From positions 54,756-118,755 of the forward strand of contig CAVRBT010000020.1 of NCBI GenBank assembly GCA_963719275.1: a stretch of DNA of 64,000 nt, written 5' to 3'. The position numbers and the translations under genes were made by a program. The DNA comes from AC-32 sp963719275. Its GTDB lineage: Bacteria > Actinomycetota > Thermoleophilia > Gaiellales > Gaiellaceae. This document shows, one piece after another, positions 33,488 through 41,599 of the stretch. Position 1 is the first letter of the stretch. The number at the start of each line of letters is the position of its first letter. Under the pieces are notes generated by a model. That model was not told the origin of the DNA, made no database searches, and worked only from the letters and a program-made list of their open reading frames with translations.

Positions 33488-34240
33488 ATGCGGAGGAATC
33501 TGCTCATATCCCTGGTCGCCGTGGCCCTACTGATCGCGGGGACCGCAGTCGGCGTTGGGGTCGGCCTCGGTTCACGACGAGCGCCGACGAAGGTCGCCGG
33601 CGTGCTCGTCAAGCGCAGCGTGCCGCCTCATGCCCTTAGCGACGCGACCGGCCGCCGGACGACGCTCGCCGCTTTTCGCGGAAAGATCGTCGTGTTGGCG
33701 CCGTTTCTGACGCTCTGCCGCGAGGTCTGCCCGCTGACGACCGGCGCTTTCGAGGTGATGCGGCGCGCGGTCGATCGGGCTGGTCTGGGCGGCCGGGTCG
33801 CCTTCGTGGAGGTCAGCGTCGATCCCTGGCGCGACAGCCCTCGCAGGTTGCGGGCGTTCGCGCGCCTGACGGGGGTCCGGTTTGCGCTGCTCACGGGGAC
33901 GAAGGCGGAGCTCACTCGCTTTTGGCGTACATTCGGCGTGGTCTTCTGGCGCACACGGGCGGGCCGTCCGGCGGACAGGGACTGGCTCACCGGGAGGCGG
34001 TTGACGTTCGATGTGAGCCATACGGACGCGCTCTTTCTCATCGATGCGCGCGGTTGGGAGCGGATCGCCGACATCGGTACACCGCAGATCGGTCGCCGGC
34101 TCCCGCGGGTGCTGCGCGGGCTGCTGAACTCGGCGAGCCGGGCCCGCCTCCAGCCCGGCCGGCCAGGCTGGACCGTTCGGCAGGGGCTCGACGACATCGG
34201 CTACCTGCTCGGCAGCCCGATTCCCGGTCCGGTCGGATGA
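33488..34240 (+). CDS. SCO1/SenC-family copper protein
   Basis: The 250-residue protein has a membrane-anchoring signal helix (residues 5-28) and a thioredoxin-like SCO domain. The copper site is C77 and C81 in LCREVC with H178 in DVSHTDALF, matching the CxxxC-and-His set of SCO proteins. The family loads copper into the CuA site of cytochrome oxidase or acts as a thiol redox protein, on the outer membrane face. No oxidase genes lie nearby; its place between two kinase/regulator pairs suggests copper or redox stress control. The C-terminal 50 residues extend beyond the usual domain. Confidence 0.9.
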   Translation: MRRNLLISLVAVALLIAGTAVGVGVGLGSRRAPTKVAGVLVKRSVPPHALSDATGRRTTLAAFRGKIVVLAPFLTLCREVCPLTTGAFEVMRRAVDRAGLGGRVAFVEVSVDPWRDSPRRLRAFARLTGVRFALLTGTKAELTRFWRTFGVVFWRTRAGRPADRDWLTGRRLTFDVSHTDALFLIDARGWERIADIGTPQIGRRLPRVLRGLLNSASRARLQPGRPGWTVRQGLDDIGYLLGSPIPGPVG

Positions 34241-34454
34241 CCCGCCGCGGCGAGCTGGGCGAGCGCCGGCCCTACCGGCTTTACGCCGAAGATGGGGCCT
34301 ACCACCCACATCCGAGCTCGCGGGCGCGATGCCAGACTCGTTGGGTTGGGGGAGAGCCTGCCGAACCCGCGGCGACCGCGCTTGCGAGCCGGGCGCGGTC
34401 GCCGTCGGGGACCAGCGCCCCGGCATGTCTTGCCTCCTTCGAACCAACACCACT

Positions 34455-34775
34455 ATGAGTGACAACCTGGTCGTCTCGATCGTCCGTTTCCAGTCGAGGC
34501 TCTCGGATGAGGACGTCCAGGCGCTGTACGAACAGCGCGCAGAGCGTTACCGGCGGCTGCCGGGGCTCGTCGAGAAGATCTACCTCCAGTTCCGGGACAC
34601 CGGCGAGTCCGGCGCGATCTACGTCTGGGAGTCGGAGGAAGCGCTTCGGCGGTTCCGGGAGAGCGAGCTCGCGGGCTCCATTTCCGACGTCTATCAGGTC
34701 GAGGGGTCACCGAGCGTGGAGCTCGCCGATGTCTCTCTCGTCGTTCAGCAGGCCCGACCTCGGGCCACGCGGTAG
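34455..34775 (+). CDS. YdhR/antibiotic-monooxygenase-like dimeric barrel protein
   Basis: The 106-residue protein fits the dimeric alpha-beta barrel fold: an N-terminal strand NLVVSIVRFQS, the helix SDEDVQALYEQRAERYR, LPGLVEKIYLQF, then GAIYVWESEEALRRFRES. This pattern is typical of YdhR and antibiotic biosynthesis monooxygenase domains. ATG at 34455 is the start that gives the expected fold; upstream in-frame sequence lacks it. The 214 bases between it and the SCO gene hold no gene I can support. Catalytic activity is unproven for many relatives. Confidence 0.72.
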   Translation: MSDNLVVSIVRFQSRLSDEDVQALYEQRAERYRRLPGLVEKIYLQFRDTGESGAIYVWESEEALRRFRESELAGSISDVYQVEGSPSVELADVSLVVQQARPRATR

Positions 34776-34785
34776 CCGGCACGGG

Positions 34786-34992
34786 ATGAAGCTCGCCAGG
34801 TCGAGGTCGAACGTACTGACCCTCACCCTGACGAGCCAGGAGCTTGCTGCGTTGTTCGCGGCCGTACGCATAGCGCTTGACGCCTTGCAGGCGAACCCGG
34901 AGACGCCGCGGCAATCCCTCGCCTTTCTCGAGCACCTCGTCCGCGACTACACGCATGCCGTCGAGCGCTTGTACGACGGCAATGGCTCCTGA
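34786..34992 (+). CDS. Small hypothetical protein, 68 residues
   Basis: A frame of 68 residues starts at ATG 34786, 10 bases after the preceding stop, with the GGGATG context giving only a weak ribosome site. After a basic N-terminus it reads as amphipathic helices (SQELAALFAAVRIALDALQ and QSLAFLEHLVRDYTHAVERL). No family is recognised. Helix-like composition unlike the shadow frames supports it being real, and it may be co-transcribed with the YdhR-like gene. Confidence 0.5.
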   Translation: MKLARSRSNVLTLTLTSQELAALFAAVRIALDALQANPETPRQSLAFLEHLVRDYTHAVERLYDGNGS

Positions 34993-35027
34993 CGATGACG
35001 ACGGGCGCTCGCGGCGCCCGTCGTCGC

Positions 35028-35180
35028 GTCGAACAGAGTGACGGTCGCTCCGAACAGCTTCGCCGCCTCGGTGTGGAAGTACGCGCAGTAACGGCAGTGC
35101 GTCGCGCCGGAGACGGCGATCCCGATCAGCTCCTTGTACACGGAGGCGCCGGTCGATCGCGCATGAGGGTTGCTCTCCAT
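35028..35180 (-). pseudogene. Fragment of an AhpD/carboxymuconolactone-decarboxylase-type gene
   Basis: About 50 codons read YKELIGIAVSGATHCRYC followed by AYFHTEAAKLFGAT, the core of the AhpD-like fold with its redox CxxC (CRYC) and downstream His. The N-terminal helices and the C-terminal third of the domain are missing: after GAT the frame passes into unrelated residues and runs to 34947. An ATG at 35180 exists, but the fragment is too short to fold as a normal AhpD unit. It is a probable decay product in the accessory gap between the two kinase/regulator pairs. Confidence 0.6.
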
Positions 35181-35871
35181 CTTCCGCCTTCCGAGGCGGG
35201 CCGCTGGCCGACGCCGAAGGGCGGCGCTCTTCACGAGGACTTCAGCCGCGCCAGGTCCTCGCACGTGCGGTGACCCCAGCCAGCCGCGGCGCGCCCTTCG
35301 GCGTCCATCCGAGCTTCCTCCGACCGGTCGACGCGCCCAATGGAGTCCTCCACCCATTTTTGAGCTGCCACGGATGGGGCGCTTGGAGGCGTGCGAGATA
35401 CAGGCTCGGCCCCATCCCGCCCGACGAGTAGCCCAGGCAGTGTGCAGCCGATGCGCAACGCACACACACAGACCGCACCGCCGAGGCGCCCGATGAGCAG
35501 GGGGGATTACAAGCGGCACCTCGCCGTCTATCTGCTCACGAATCTGTGCCTGGAGACCGATCTTTCGCGCGAATTCGGGCACCTTCGGCTTCCCGAGTCA
35601 GCTGCGGCTCGCAGTCGCAAGTCCGCCTAGGAAGGAACCGCGGTCACGGTCACTCCGTCGTCCTCTTCTCCCCTGCGGCGGGGTGACCGATGTTCTCTCA
35701 TGCTCCGTCTGACCAAGGAATCGAACTCCCGACACGGGGTACAAAGCTCGCGAAGTGCACAATGCGACCGGTAAGGGCGGACGCACCGTGACCCGCTTGG
35801 GAGGCGCCGCTGCGGCGACGCCAGAACTCTCGAAGCCGGTCGCGAGGCAGCGTACGCTCGAGCCTCGACCG
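35181..35871. other. Gene-poor stretch before the second kinase pair
   Basis: About 690 bases lack a confident gene. An ATG at 35493 opens a 45-codon frame to 35630 (SRGDYKRHLAVYLLTNLC and onward) that could be a small protein, but there is no supporting motif. Around 35711-35745 the minus strand reads GTCGGGAGTTCGATTCC, like a tRNA T-arm, but the stem is poor and no anticodon or D-arm follows. Base composition is slightly less GC-rich than around it. With the AhpD fragment beside it, this looks like decayed accessory DNA. Confidence 0.5.
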
Positions 35872-36870
35872 ATGGCGAATCTACGGCAGACGCGCCCGTC
35901 CGGCTATCGCCGGTTGTCGCTCTATACCCGGGTGCTGCTCGTCAACGCCACGGTGCTCGTCGCCGCCACCGCGGCCATCGCTTTCACTCCGGCGCGCATC
36001 CCGTTTCCGGCCGGCGTCGAGGAAGCGCTCCTCCTGCTCACCGGGCTCGGCACGATGGTGATCGCCAACGCGGTGCTCCTGCGGCTCACGTTCGGGCCAC
36101 TCTCGCGACTCGTGCAGCTCATGGGGACGATCGATCTGCTCAAGCCGGGCCAACGCTTGCCGATCACCGGTGGCGTCGAGGTCCGAGCGGTCATCCGAAA
36201 CTTCAACGAGATGCTCGACCGCCTCGAGGACGAGCGCCGGCAGAGCAGCAGCCGCATCCTGAAGACACAGGAGGCGGAGCGGCGTCGAATCGGCGGTGAG
36301 TTGCACGACGAGATCGGCCAGCGCCTGACCGGCATCCTTCTTCAGCTCAAGCGTGCGGCGACAGTCGCGCCCGCCGAGCTACGAGCCGGTCTGCTCGAGG
36401 CTCAGGAGGAGGTGAGGTCGACCCTGGACGAGGTCGGACGCGTCGCCTGGCAGCTCCGACCTGGGATCCTCGACGATCTCAGCCTCGCGCCTGCCATCGA
36501 GGGGTTGGCAACCACTGCCGAGGAGCACGGAGAGATACAGATCGCGCGGAAGCTCGACGCCCGGATTCCGCGCCTGAGCCCCGAGGCCGAGCTTGCGGTC
36601 TATCGCATCGCTCAGGAGAGCCTTACCAACGCGATCCGCCACGCGAACGCCCGCCGGATCGAGCTCGGCCTGGAGCAAGTACCCGGCCGCCTCAGGTTGC
36701 GGGTCGTGGACGACGGAAGCGGCCTCCTGCGTGACGAGATGAGCGGCTCGGGGATCCGCGGAATGCGCGAGCGCGCGCTGCTGATCGGAGCCGACCTACA
36801 CATCGACTCGACGCCGGGAGAGGGCGTCTCGGTCCTGCTCGACGTACCTCTCGCCGGAGGAGGCCATTGA
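35872..36870 (+). CDS. LiaS/NarX-type sensor histidine kinase (second pair)
   Basis: The 332-residue kinase has two helices with a very short outside loop (about FTPARIPFPAGVEE), HAMP, HisKA_3 with H145 in GELHDEIGQRL, and HATPase_c with YRIAQESLTNAIRH and the normal GIRGMRERALL block. It is paralogous to the kinase at 31791-32765 along its whole length. I place the start at ATG 35872; an upstream ATG at 35755 would add 39 residues of low-complexity sequence. The response regulator gene begins one base after the stop. Confidence 0.92.
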   Translation: MANLRQTRPSGYRRLSLYTRVLLVNATVLVAATAAIAFTPARIPFPAGVEEALLLLTGLGTMVIANAVLLRLTFGPLSRLVQLMGTIDLLKPGQRLPITGGVEVRAVIRNFNEMLDRLEDERRQSSSRILKTQEAERRRIGGELHDEIGQRLTGILLQLKRAATVAPAELRAGLLEAQEEVRSTLDEVGRVAWQLRPGILDDLSLAPAIEGLATTAEEHGEIQIARKLDARIPRLSPEAELAVYRIAQESLTNAIRHANARRIELGLEQVPGRLRLRVVDDGSGLLRDEMSGSGIRGMRERALLIGADLHIDSTPGEGVSVLLDVPLAGGGH

Positions 36871-36871
36871 G

Positions 36872-37531
36872 ATGCCGATTCCGTTCCCGGTACACATCCT
36901 GATCGCCGACGACCATGCCGTCGTTCGCCGCGGTCTACGCGCCGTGCTCGACGGAGAGCCCGATCTCAAGGTCGTCGGAGAGGCAAAGGACGGCGAGGAG
37001 GCGGTCAAGCAAGCGCTGGCCCAGGATGTCCATCTCGTGATCCTCGATGTCGCCATGCCGAGAATGACTGGACTACAGGCCGCCCGCGAGCTTTCGAAGC
37101 GACGTCCGGAGGTTCGGACGCTCATCCTCTCGATGTACGACAAGGAGCAGTACTTCTTCGAGGCGCTTGCGGCCGGAGCATCCGGCTACGTCCTGAAACG
37201 TGCGGCCGATCGCGACATCGTGGAAGCGTGTCGTGCGGCGATGCGTGGCGAGCCCTTTCTTTACCCGGCCGCCGTCACCGCGCTCATCCGCGAGCACCTG
37301 GAGCGAGCCCGCAATGGTGAGGACGTGCCGGTGAGCCCGCTCACGCCGCGAGAGCTCGAGGTGGTCAAGCTGATCGCCGAGGGGTTCTCGTCGCAGCAGA
37401 TCGCCGCCACGCTCGTGATCAGCATCAAGACCGTCGAGCGGCACCGGGCGAACATCCTCCAGAAGCTCGGGATGCGAGATCGCGTCGAGCTCGCGCGATA
37501 CGCGATCAGGCAGGGGTTGGTCGAGGCGTGA
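36872..37531 (+). CDS. NarL/LuxR-family response regulator (second pair)
   Basis: The 219-residue regulator has a receiver domain with DD at residues 13-14, phospho-acceptor D59 and Lys in GYVLKRA, then a LuxR helix-turn-helix (LTPRELEVVKLIAEGFS and SIKTVERHRANILQKLG). It is the paralogue of the regulator at 32762-33400, with long identical runs in the receiver (EQYFFEAL, VEACRAAMRGEPFLYP). The recognition helices differ at only a few positions, so the two may share DNA targets while their kinases differ in the sensed signal. Confidence 0.94.
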   Translation: MPIPFPVHILIADDHAVVRRGLRAVLDGEPDLKVVGEAKDGEEAVKQALAQDVHLVILDVAMPRMTGLQAARELSKRRPEVRTLILSMYDKEQYFFEALAAGASGYVLKRAADRDIVEACRAAMRGEPFLYPAAVTALIREHLERARNGEDVPVSPLTPRELEVVKLIAEGFSSQQIAATLVISIKTVERHRANILQKLGMRDRVELARYAIRQGLVEA

Positions 37532-37624
37532 ACGTGACGGAACGTGGGTGCCGAACGTAGCTTGCTCTCGATCGAGGCGGAGGGCGAGACGCCCCGTCGC
37601 CTGCGCGATAAAGAAACCTCGCAA

Positions 37625-38557
37625 TTACATGCCGAAGGGCGGGCCCGTCATGTACTTGAAGCCGCTGTCCACGGCCAGCGTGACCACGACCGATCCCGGC
37701 GGCAGCTCCGCTGCGAGGCGGAGCGCGCCGACGACGTTGGCCCCGCTGGAGGTGCCGGCGAAGATCCCCTCCTCCTGCGCGAGGCGCACGGTCATGTCCA
37801 GGGCCTCGCCGTCCTCGATCGCCCAGACCTCGTCGACGTTCGTCGGGTCCCAGAGCGGGGGCACCATCCCCGACCAGCCCTGCATCGCGAACGAGCCGCT
37901 CGAGCCGCCGGTGATCGCGGGCGACCCGGCAGGCTCGAGCCCGACCACGCGGACGTCCGGGCTCCGCTCCTTCAGCGCGCCGGCGACGCCGAGCAGTGAG
38001 CTTGCGGTGCCGATGCCCTGGACGAACGCTGCCACCTTGCCGTCCGTCTGCTGCCAGATCTCGGGGCCGAGCCGCTCGCGGTGGCCAGGGATCGAGTAAG
38101 GGTTGTTGAACTGGTCGGTGGCGTACGTGCCGGGCTCGCGAGCGAGCTCGGCGGCGCGCCCGACCATGTTCTCGATGTCCTGCGCCGTGACGCGGCCGCG
38201 CTCCTCGACCGCCGGCAGCAGCTCGAGCTCGGCGCCGAGGGCGCGCGTGAGCCGGATGCGCTCCTCGCTGAAGCACTCCGAGATGACGATCTTCGCCGGG
38301 TAGCCCTTCGCGCGGCACACGAAGGCGAGCGCGGGGCCGGTGCTCCCGCCGGTGTACTCGATCACGGTCGTGCCGGGCTCGAGCAGGCCGTCGCGCTCGG
38401 CGCCCTCGATCATTGCGAGCGCCATGCGGTCTTTCATCGATCCGCTCGGGTTGCGGTACTCGAGCTTGACCCAGATCTCCGCACCCTCGCGCGGGATGCG
38501 CCGGAGCCGGACGAGCGGCGTGTTGCCGATCGCGTCGAGGATCGCGGTTGCCGCCAC
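37625..38557 (-). CDS. PLP-dependent cysteine-synthase-like enzyme
   Basis: The 310-residue enzyme has the fold-type II PLP layout of CysK/CysM: K42 in NPSGSMKDR forms the Schiff base, and GTASSLLGVAGAL and GTSSGANV match the PLP phosphate and C-terminal motifs. The substrate loop reads YTGGSTG instead of the usual TSGNTG, so it may use a different amino acceptor than O-acetylserine, or act as a desulfhydrase or other beta-replacement enzyme. The GTG start at 38557 is 9 bases after the GH3 stop, so it is the last gene of that operon. Confidence 0.85.
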   Translation of the reverse strand: MAATAILDAIGNTPLVRLRRIPREGAEIWVKLEYRNPSGSMKDRMALAMIEGAERDGLLEPGTTVIEYTGGSTGPALAFVCRAKGYPAKIVISECFSEERIRLTRALGAELELLPAVEERGRVTAQDIENMVGRAAELAREPGTYATDQFNNPYSIPGHRERLGPEIWQQTDGKVAAFVQGIGTASSLLGVAGALKERSPDVRVVGLEPAGSPAITGGSSGSFAMQGWSGMVPPLWDPTNVDEVWAIEDGEALDMTVRLAQEEGIFAGTSSGANVVGALRLAAELPPGSVVVTLAVDSGFKYMTGPPFGM

Positions 38558-38566
38558 GGGGCGAGC

Positions 38567-39613
38567 CTACAGCCGCGCCTTCAGCCGAAGAATCCTCGCG
38601 TGCGACGCCTCGAGGCTCGCGCGGCCGATGCGTCCGCTTCGCGCGGCGCGGAGCAGCGCGGCGTAGACGCGACGCGAGGCCGACTCGGAGCCGGTCAGCA
38701 GGATCACGTCGGTGCCTGCGTCCGCCGCGCCGATCGCGAGCCCGTTCGGCGGGATCCCGCGCACGCGCGCGGCCCCGTCGAGCGAGTCGGTCATCGTGAC
38801 TCCCGTGAACCCGAGCTCGCGCCGAAGCAGCGTGCTGGCGATGGCGCGCGACCAGCCGGCGGCGTTGTCCGGGTCGAAGGCGTCGTAGATCGCGTTCGAG
38901 AGCATGATCACGGGCACGGCTTGGCGAATCCCGCGCCGAAACGGCACGAGCCCGGAGGCGAGGCGGCTGCGACGAGCCGCGATCCGGACAAGCGCCCGGT
39001 CGGTGTCCCGGCGCGCGAGCCCAAGCCCGGGGAAGTGCTTCATCGCCGCCACAGCGCGGCCGTCGCGTAGGCCGAGCGCGAAGTCGCCGGCCCGCCGGGC
39101 GGTCTTCTCCGCGTCGAACGACCAGGCACGGCCCTGGCGATACACCGCGGAGACGCCGGAAACGGGCACGTCTGCGACCGGGGCGAGGTCGACGTTGATC
39201 CCCAGCGCCCGCAGCGCCGCGCCCGTGCGCCGGCCCTGCTCGCGCGCGCGTGGACCCATTCGGACGGGCGCAAGCGAAGGTGGCGCCCATGGGACGGTCT
39301 TCACCTCGCCGCCCTCCTGGTCGACCGCGATCAGCAGCCTCGGCCGCCCACCGGCCGCCGCGGCGGCCTGCAGCGAGCGCGTGATCCGCCGTAGCCCCTC
39401 GTTCGTGCGGAAGTTGAATCCGTGGACGATCACGCCGCCGACCTCGCCTCGCCGCACGCGTTCGAGTAGTGAGGCCGAGGGCGTCGTGCCCTGCATCGTG
39501 ACGACGAGCTTCTGCCCGACCAGCTGCGCGAGCATCGGCGCCGCCGCCTCGCGGGTCGGCGCGGCTCCCGCAACGACGACGAGAGCAAGGAATGCCGCCG
39601 CTGCTGCTCTCAT
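38567..39613 (-). CDS. Exported GH3-family beta-N-acetylhexosaminidase-like protein
   Basis: The 348-residue protein has a signal peptide (residues 1-18) and a GH3 (NagZ-like) barrel: LLIAVDQEGGEV, KHFPGLG at 192-198, and nucleophile D276 in MTDSLDGA. NagZ enzymes also use a His in a mobile loop after KHFPGHGD, within a DSH motif. Here that stretch reads GLGLARRDTD, so the acid/base His appears missing. It may cut N-acetylglucosamine links in cell-wall fragments, or have altered activity. The ATG shares one base with the GMC oxidoreductase stop. Confidence 0.85.
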   Translation of the reverse strand: MRAAAAAFLALVVVAGAAPTREAAAPMLAQLVGQKLVVTMQGTTPSASLLERVRRGEVGGVIVHGFNFRTNEGLRRITRSLQAAAAAGGRPRLLIAVDQEGGEVKTVPWAPPSLAPVRMGPRAREQGRRTGAALRALGINVDLAPVADVPVSGVSAVYRQGRAWSFDAEKTARRAGDFALGLRDGRAVAAMKHFPGLGLARRDTDRALVRIAARRSRLASGLVPFRRGIRQAVPVIMLSNAIYDAFDPDNAAGWSRAIASTLLRRELGFTGVTMTDSLDGAARVRGIPPNGLAIGAADAGTDVILLTGSESASRRVYAALLRAARSGRIGRASLEASHARILRLKARL

Positions 39614-41079
39614 CACGACGCGCAAATCAGATCTGCAGCCTTCTCGGCGACGGCCACGGTCGGCCAATTGGTGTGGCCGCGTGGGACCCGCGGGATCACT
39701 GAGGCATCCGCGACCCGAAGGCCGCCGACACCGCGGACGCGAAGGTCGGCGTCCACAACCGTTCCCAGAGCGCACGTGCCGACCGGGTGGTAGAGCGTGT
39801 GCGCCTTCGCGCGCAGCACCGCCGTGAGCTCCTCGTCCGCCTGCACCCCGGCTCCGGGAAGCAGCTCCTGGCGCACGAGCGGCCTCAGCGCCGAGGTCTC
39901 GAGCAGCCGCCGGGCCAGCCGCACGCCGTGGAGGAGCACGCGCACGTCGTCCTCGTCCGAGAGGTAGCCGGGGTCGATCAGCGGCGGATCGAACGGGTCG
40001 CTCGAGCGCAGGTTCACGCTTCCGCTGCTGCGCGGCTGCAACGCGATCGTGCCGATGGTCAGCCCGTGCTCAGACGGCGGGGTGAGGCCCTCGTCGACGA
40101 ACAGGACGGGCGCGAAGATCAGTTCCAGGTCCGGTGCCTCGAGCTCCGGGGTCGTGCGCACGAAGGCGGCGGCCTCGGCGACGTTCGAGGTCAGCGGGCC
40201 GCGCCGCAGCAGCAGGTACCGAATCAGGTTCCGCCACGACTCCGCGGTGTAGAGCGTCCGCGTGCTGGTCGTCGTCGCGAGCAGGCCTCCGACAAGGTGG
40301 TCCTGGAGGTTCTCGCCGACCGCGGGCGCGTCGATTCCGGAGAGGAGGAGCAGGTGCGGCGAGCCGATCGCGCCGGCGCTGAGGATCACCTCGCGCCGCG
40401 CCGTCACGCGCTCGAGCTGCCCATCGCGGTGTACCTCGACACCGACGGCACGACCGTCCTCGAACACTACGCGGGTCGCGTGCGCGCGGGTCAGCACCTT
40501 CAGGTTCGGCCGCCGACGTGCGGGACGGAGGTAGCCGTCTGCAACGCTCCAGCGCCGGCCGCGGCGCTGGTTCACGAGCACCTGGGCGGCGCCCTCGGCC
40601 TCTGGTGCGTTCAGATCGGCGGCGCGCGGAATCCCCGCCTCCACGGCGGCCGCGACGAACGCACTGGTGAGCGGGCTCGGGTCGCGCTGCTCGGCCAGCG
40701 CGAACAACCCGACGCTCCGCTTGAAGTACGGCTGCAGCTCGTCCCAGCTCCAGCCGTGAATCCCCCACCCGTCGTAGTCGGCGCGGTGGCCGCGGATCGC
40801 GATCTGGGCGTTGATCGACGAGCAGCCCCCGATTACCTTGCCGCGCGGGAAGGCAATTTCCCGCCCGTCGAGCGCCGCCTGCGGCGCGGTCGAGAACCCC
40901 CAGTCGAGCTCACTCCGGTAGAGCTTCGAGAAGGCGGCTGGAACGCGGATCTCGAGCTTCCGGTCCTCGCCCCCGGCCTCGAGCAGGAGGACGCTGACCG
41001 CCTGGTTTTCGCTGAGCCGCGCCGCGAGGACGCAGCCCGCCGAGCCCGCTCCGACGATGACGTAGTCCGCTTCGTGCAC
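39613..41079 (-). CDS. GMC-family FAD oxidoreductase (choline-dehydrogenase-like)
   Basis: The 488-residue enzyme begins with the FAD-binding fingerprint VGAGSAGCVLAARLSE, has the GMC signature regions (GKVIGGCSSINAQIAIRG and GAIGSPHLLLLSGI), and ends with HPVGTCALG before a final strand where the catalytic His of this family lies. Such enzymes oxidise alcohols (choline, sugars, aryl or alkyl alcohols) to aldehydes with FAD. No signal peptide is seen. The GTG start is 3 bases after the acetyltransferase stop. The substrate is unknown. Confidence 0.93.
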   Translation of the reverse strand: MHEADYVIVGAGSAGCVLAARLSENQAVSVLLLEAGGEDRKLEIRVPAAFSKLYRSELDWGFSTAPQAALDGREIAFPRGKVIGGCSSINAQIAIRGHRADYDGWGIHGWSWDELQPYFKRSVGLFALAEQRDPSPLTSAFVAAAVEAGIPRAADLNAPEAEGAAQVLVNQRRGRRWSVADGYLRPARRRPNLKVLTRAHATRVVFEDGRAVGVEVHRDGQLERVTARREVILSAGAIGSPHLLLLSGIDAPAVGENLQDHLVGGLLATTTSTRTLYTAESWRNLIRYLLLRRGPLTSNVAEAAAFVRTTPELEAPDLELIFAPVLFVDEGLTPPSEHGLTIGTIALQPRSSGSVNLRSSDPFDPPLIDPGYLSDEDDVRVLLHGVRLARRLLETSALRPLVRQELLPGAGVQADEELTAVLRAKAHTLYHPVGTCALGTVVDADLRVRGVGGLRVADASVIPRVPRGHTNWPTVAVAEKAADLICAS

Positions 41080-41082
41080 GCC

Positions 41083-41547
41083 TCAGAGCTCGACGCCGAG
41101 CACGTCGAGGACCCGCCCCCACTCCGTGACCTCGCTGTCGCGCACATACGTGGCGCCCATCCGCTCGTAGAACCCGTGCGCGTTTGGCTCGGCCTCCCAC
41201 TCGAGCCGTCGAGCGCCGAGCTCGCGGGCACGGCCGGCGGCGTGCTCGAACAGAAGCCGGCCCACTCCACGGCCGATCCAAGGCGGGTCGATCCACAGGT
41301 CCTCGAGCCAGCCGACGTCGCCGCGCGGGATCAGCGAGGCCCAGCCGACCGGCTCACCGTCGGCTTCCGCGACGTACACCTCCCGAGCCCGCAGGCGCTC
41401 GGGGTCGAAGTCGCCGCCCAGGGCCCACTCCTCGACCTGCCTGCGGTCGTAGCCCCAGTGGGCCTTGGCGTCGACCGCGATCTCGCGCAGCCGGGGAACG
41501 TCGCGCTCGGTGCCCGCACGGATCACCACGACGACACCGTGCCACAC
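41083..41547 (-). CDS. GNAT-family N-acetyltransferase
   Basis: The product is about 150 residues with the GNAT fold. The acetyl-CoA pyrophosphate loop is WIGRGVGRLLFEHA, preceded by the strand VGWLEDLWIDPP and followed by LEWEAEPNAHGFYERMG, the typical C-terminal motif. Starts are possible at GTG 41547 or GTG 41526; the latter (IRAGTERDVPRL) matches the family's usual first strand better. It is the first gene of a four-gene operon with the GMC, GH3 and cysteine-synthase-like genes. The acetyl acceptor is unknown. Confidence 0.9.
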   Translation of the reverse strand: MWHGVVVVIRAGTERDVPRLREIAVDAKAHWGYDRRQVEEWALGGDFDPERLRAREVYVAEADGEPVGWASLIPRGDVGWLEDLWIDPPWIGRGVGRLLFEHAAGRARELGARRLEWEAEPNAHGFYERMGATYVRDSEVTEWGRVLDVLGVEL

Positions 41548-41553
41548 GGCAGA

Positions 41554-41581
41554 CGAAGGGCCCCGTCCCCGGGGCCCTTCG
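41554..41581 (-). terminator. Hairpin after the BNR-repeat gene
   Basis: A perfect 12-base-pair stem, CGAAGGGCCCCG with CGGGGCCCTTCG, encloses a 4-base loop. It lies 18 bases beyond the stop of the 911-residue gene and just before the acetyltransferase start, so it should end the upstream transcript and insulate the next operon. Confidence 0.8.
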
Positions 41582-41599
41582 AGCGATTCGATGACCGTG

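Noticed and set aside
35700..35750. A tRNA gene on the minus strand (GTCGGGAGTTCGATTCC)
   Set aside because: Only the T-loop-like part matches. The T-stem pairs poorly and no acceptor, D-arm or anticodon arm could be built around it.
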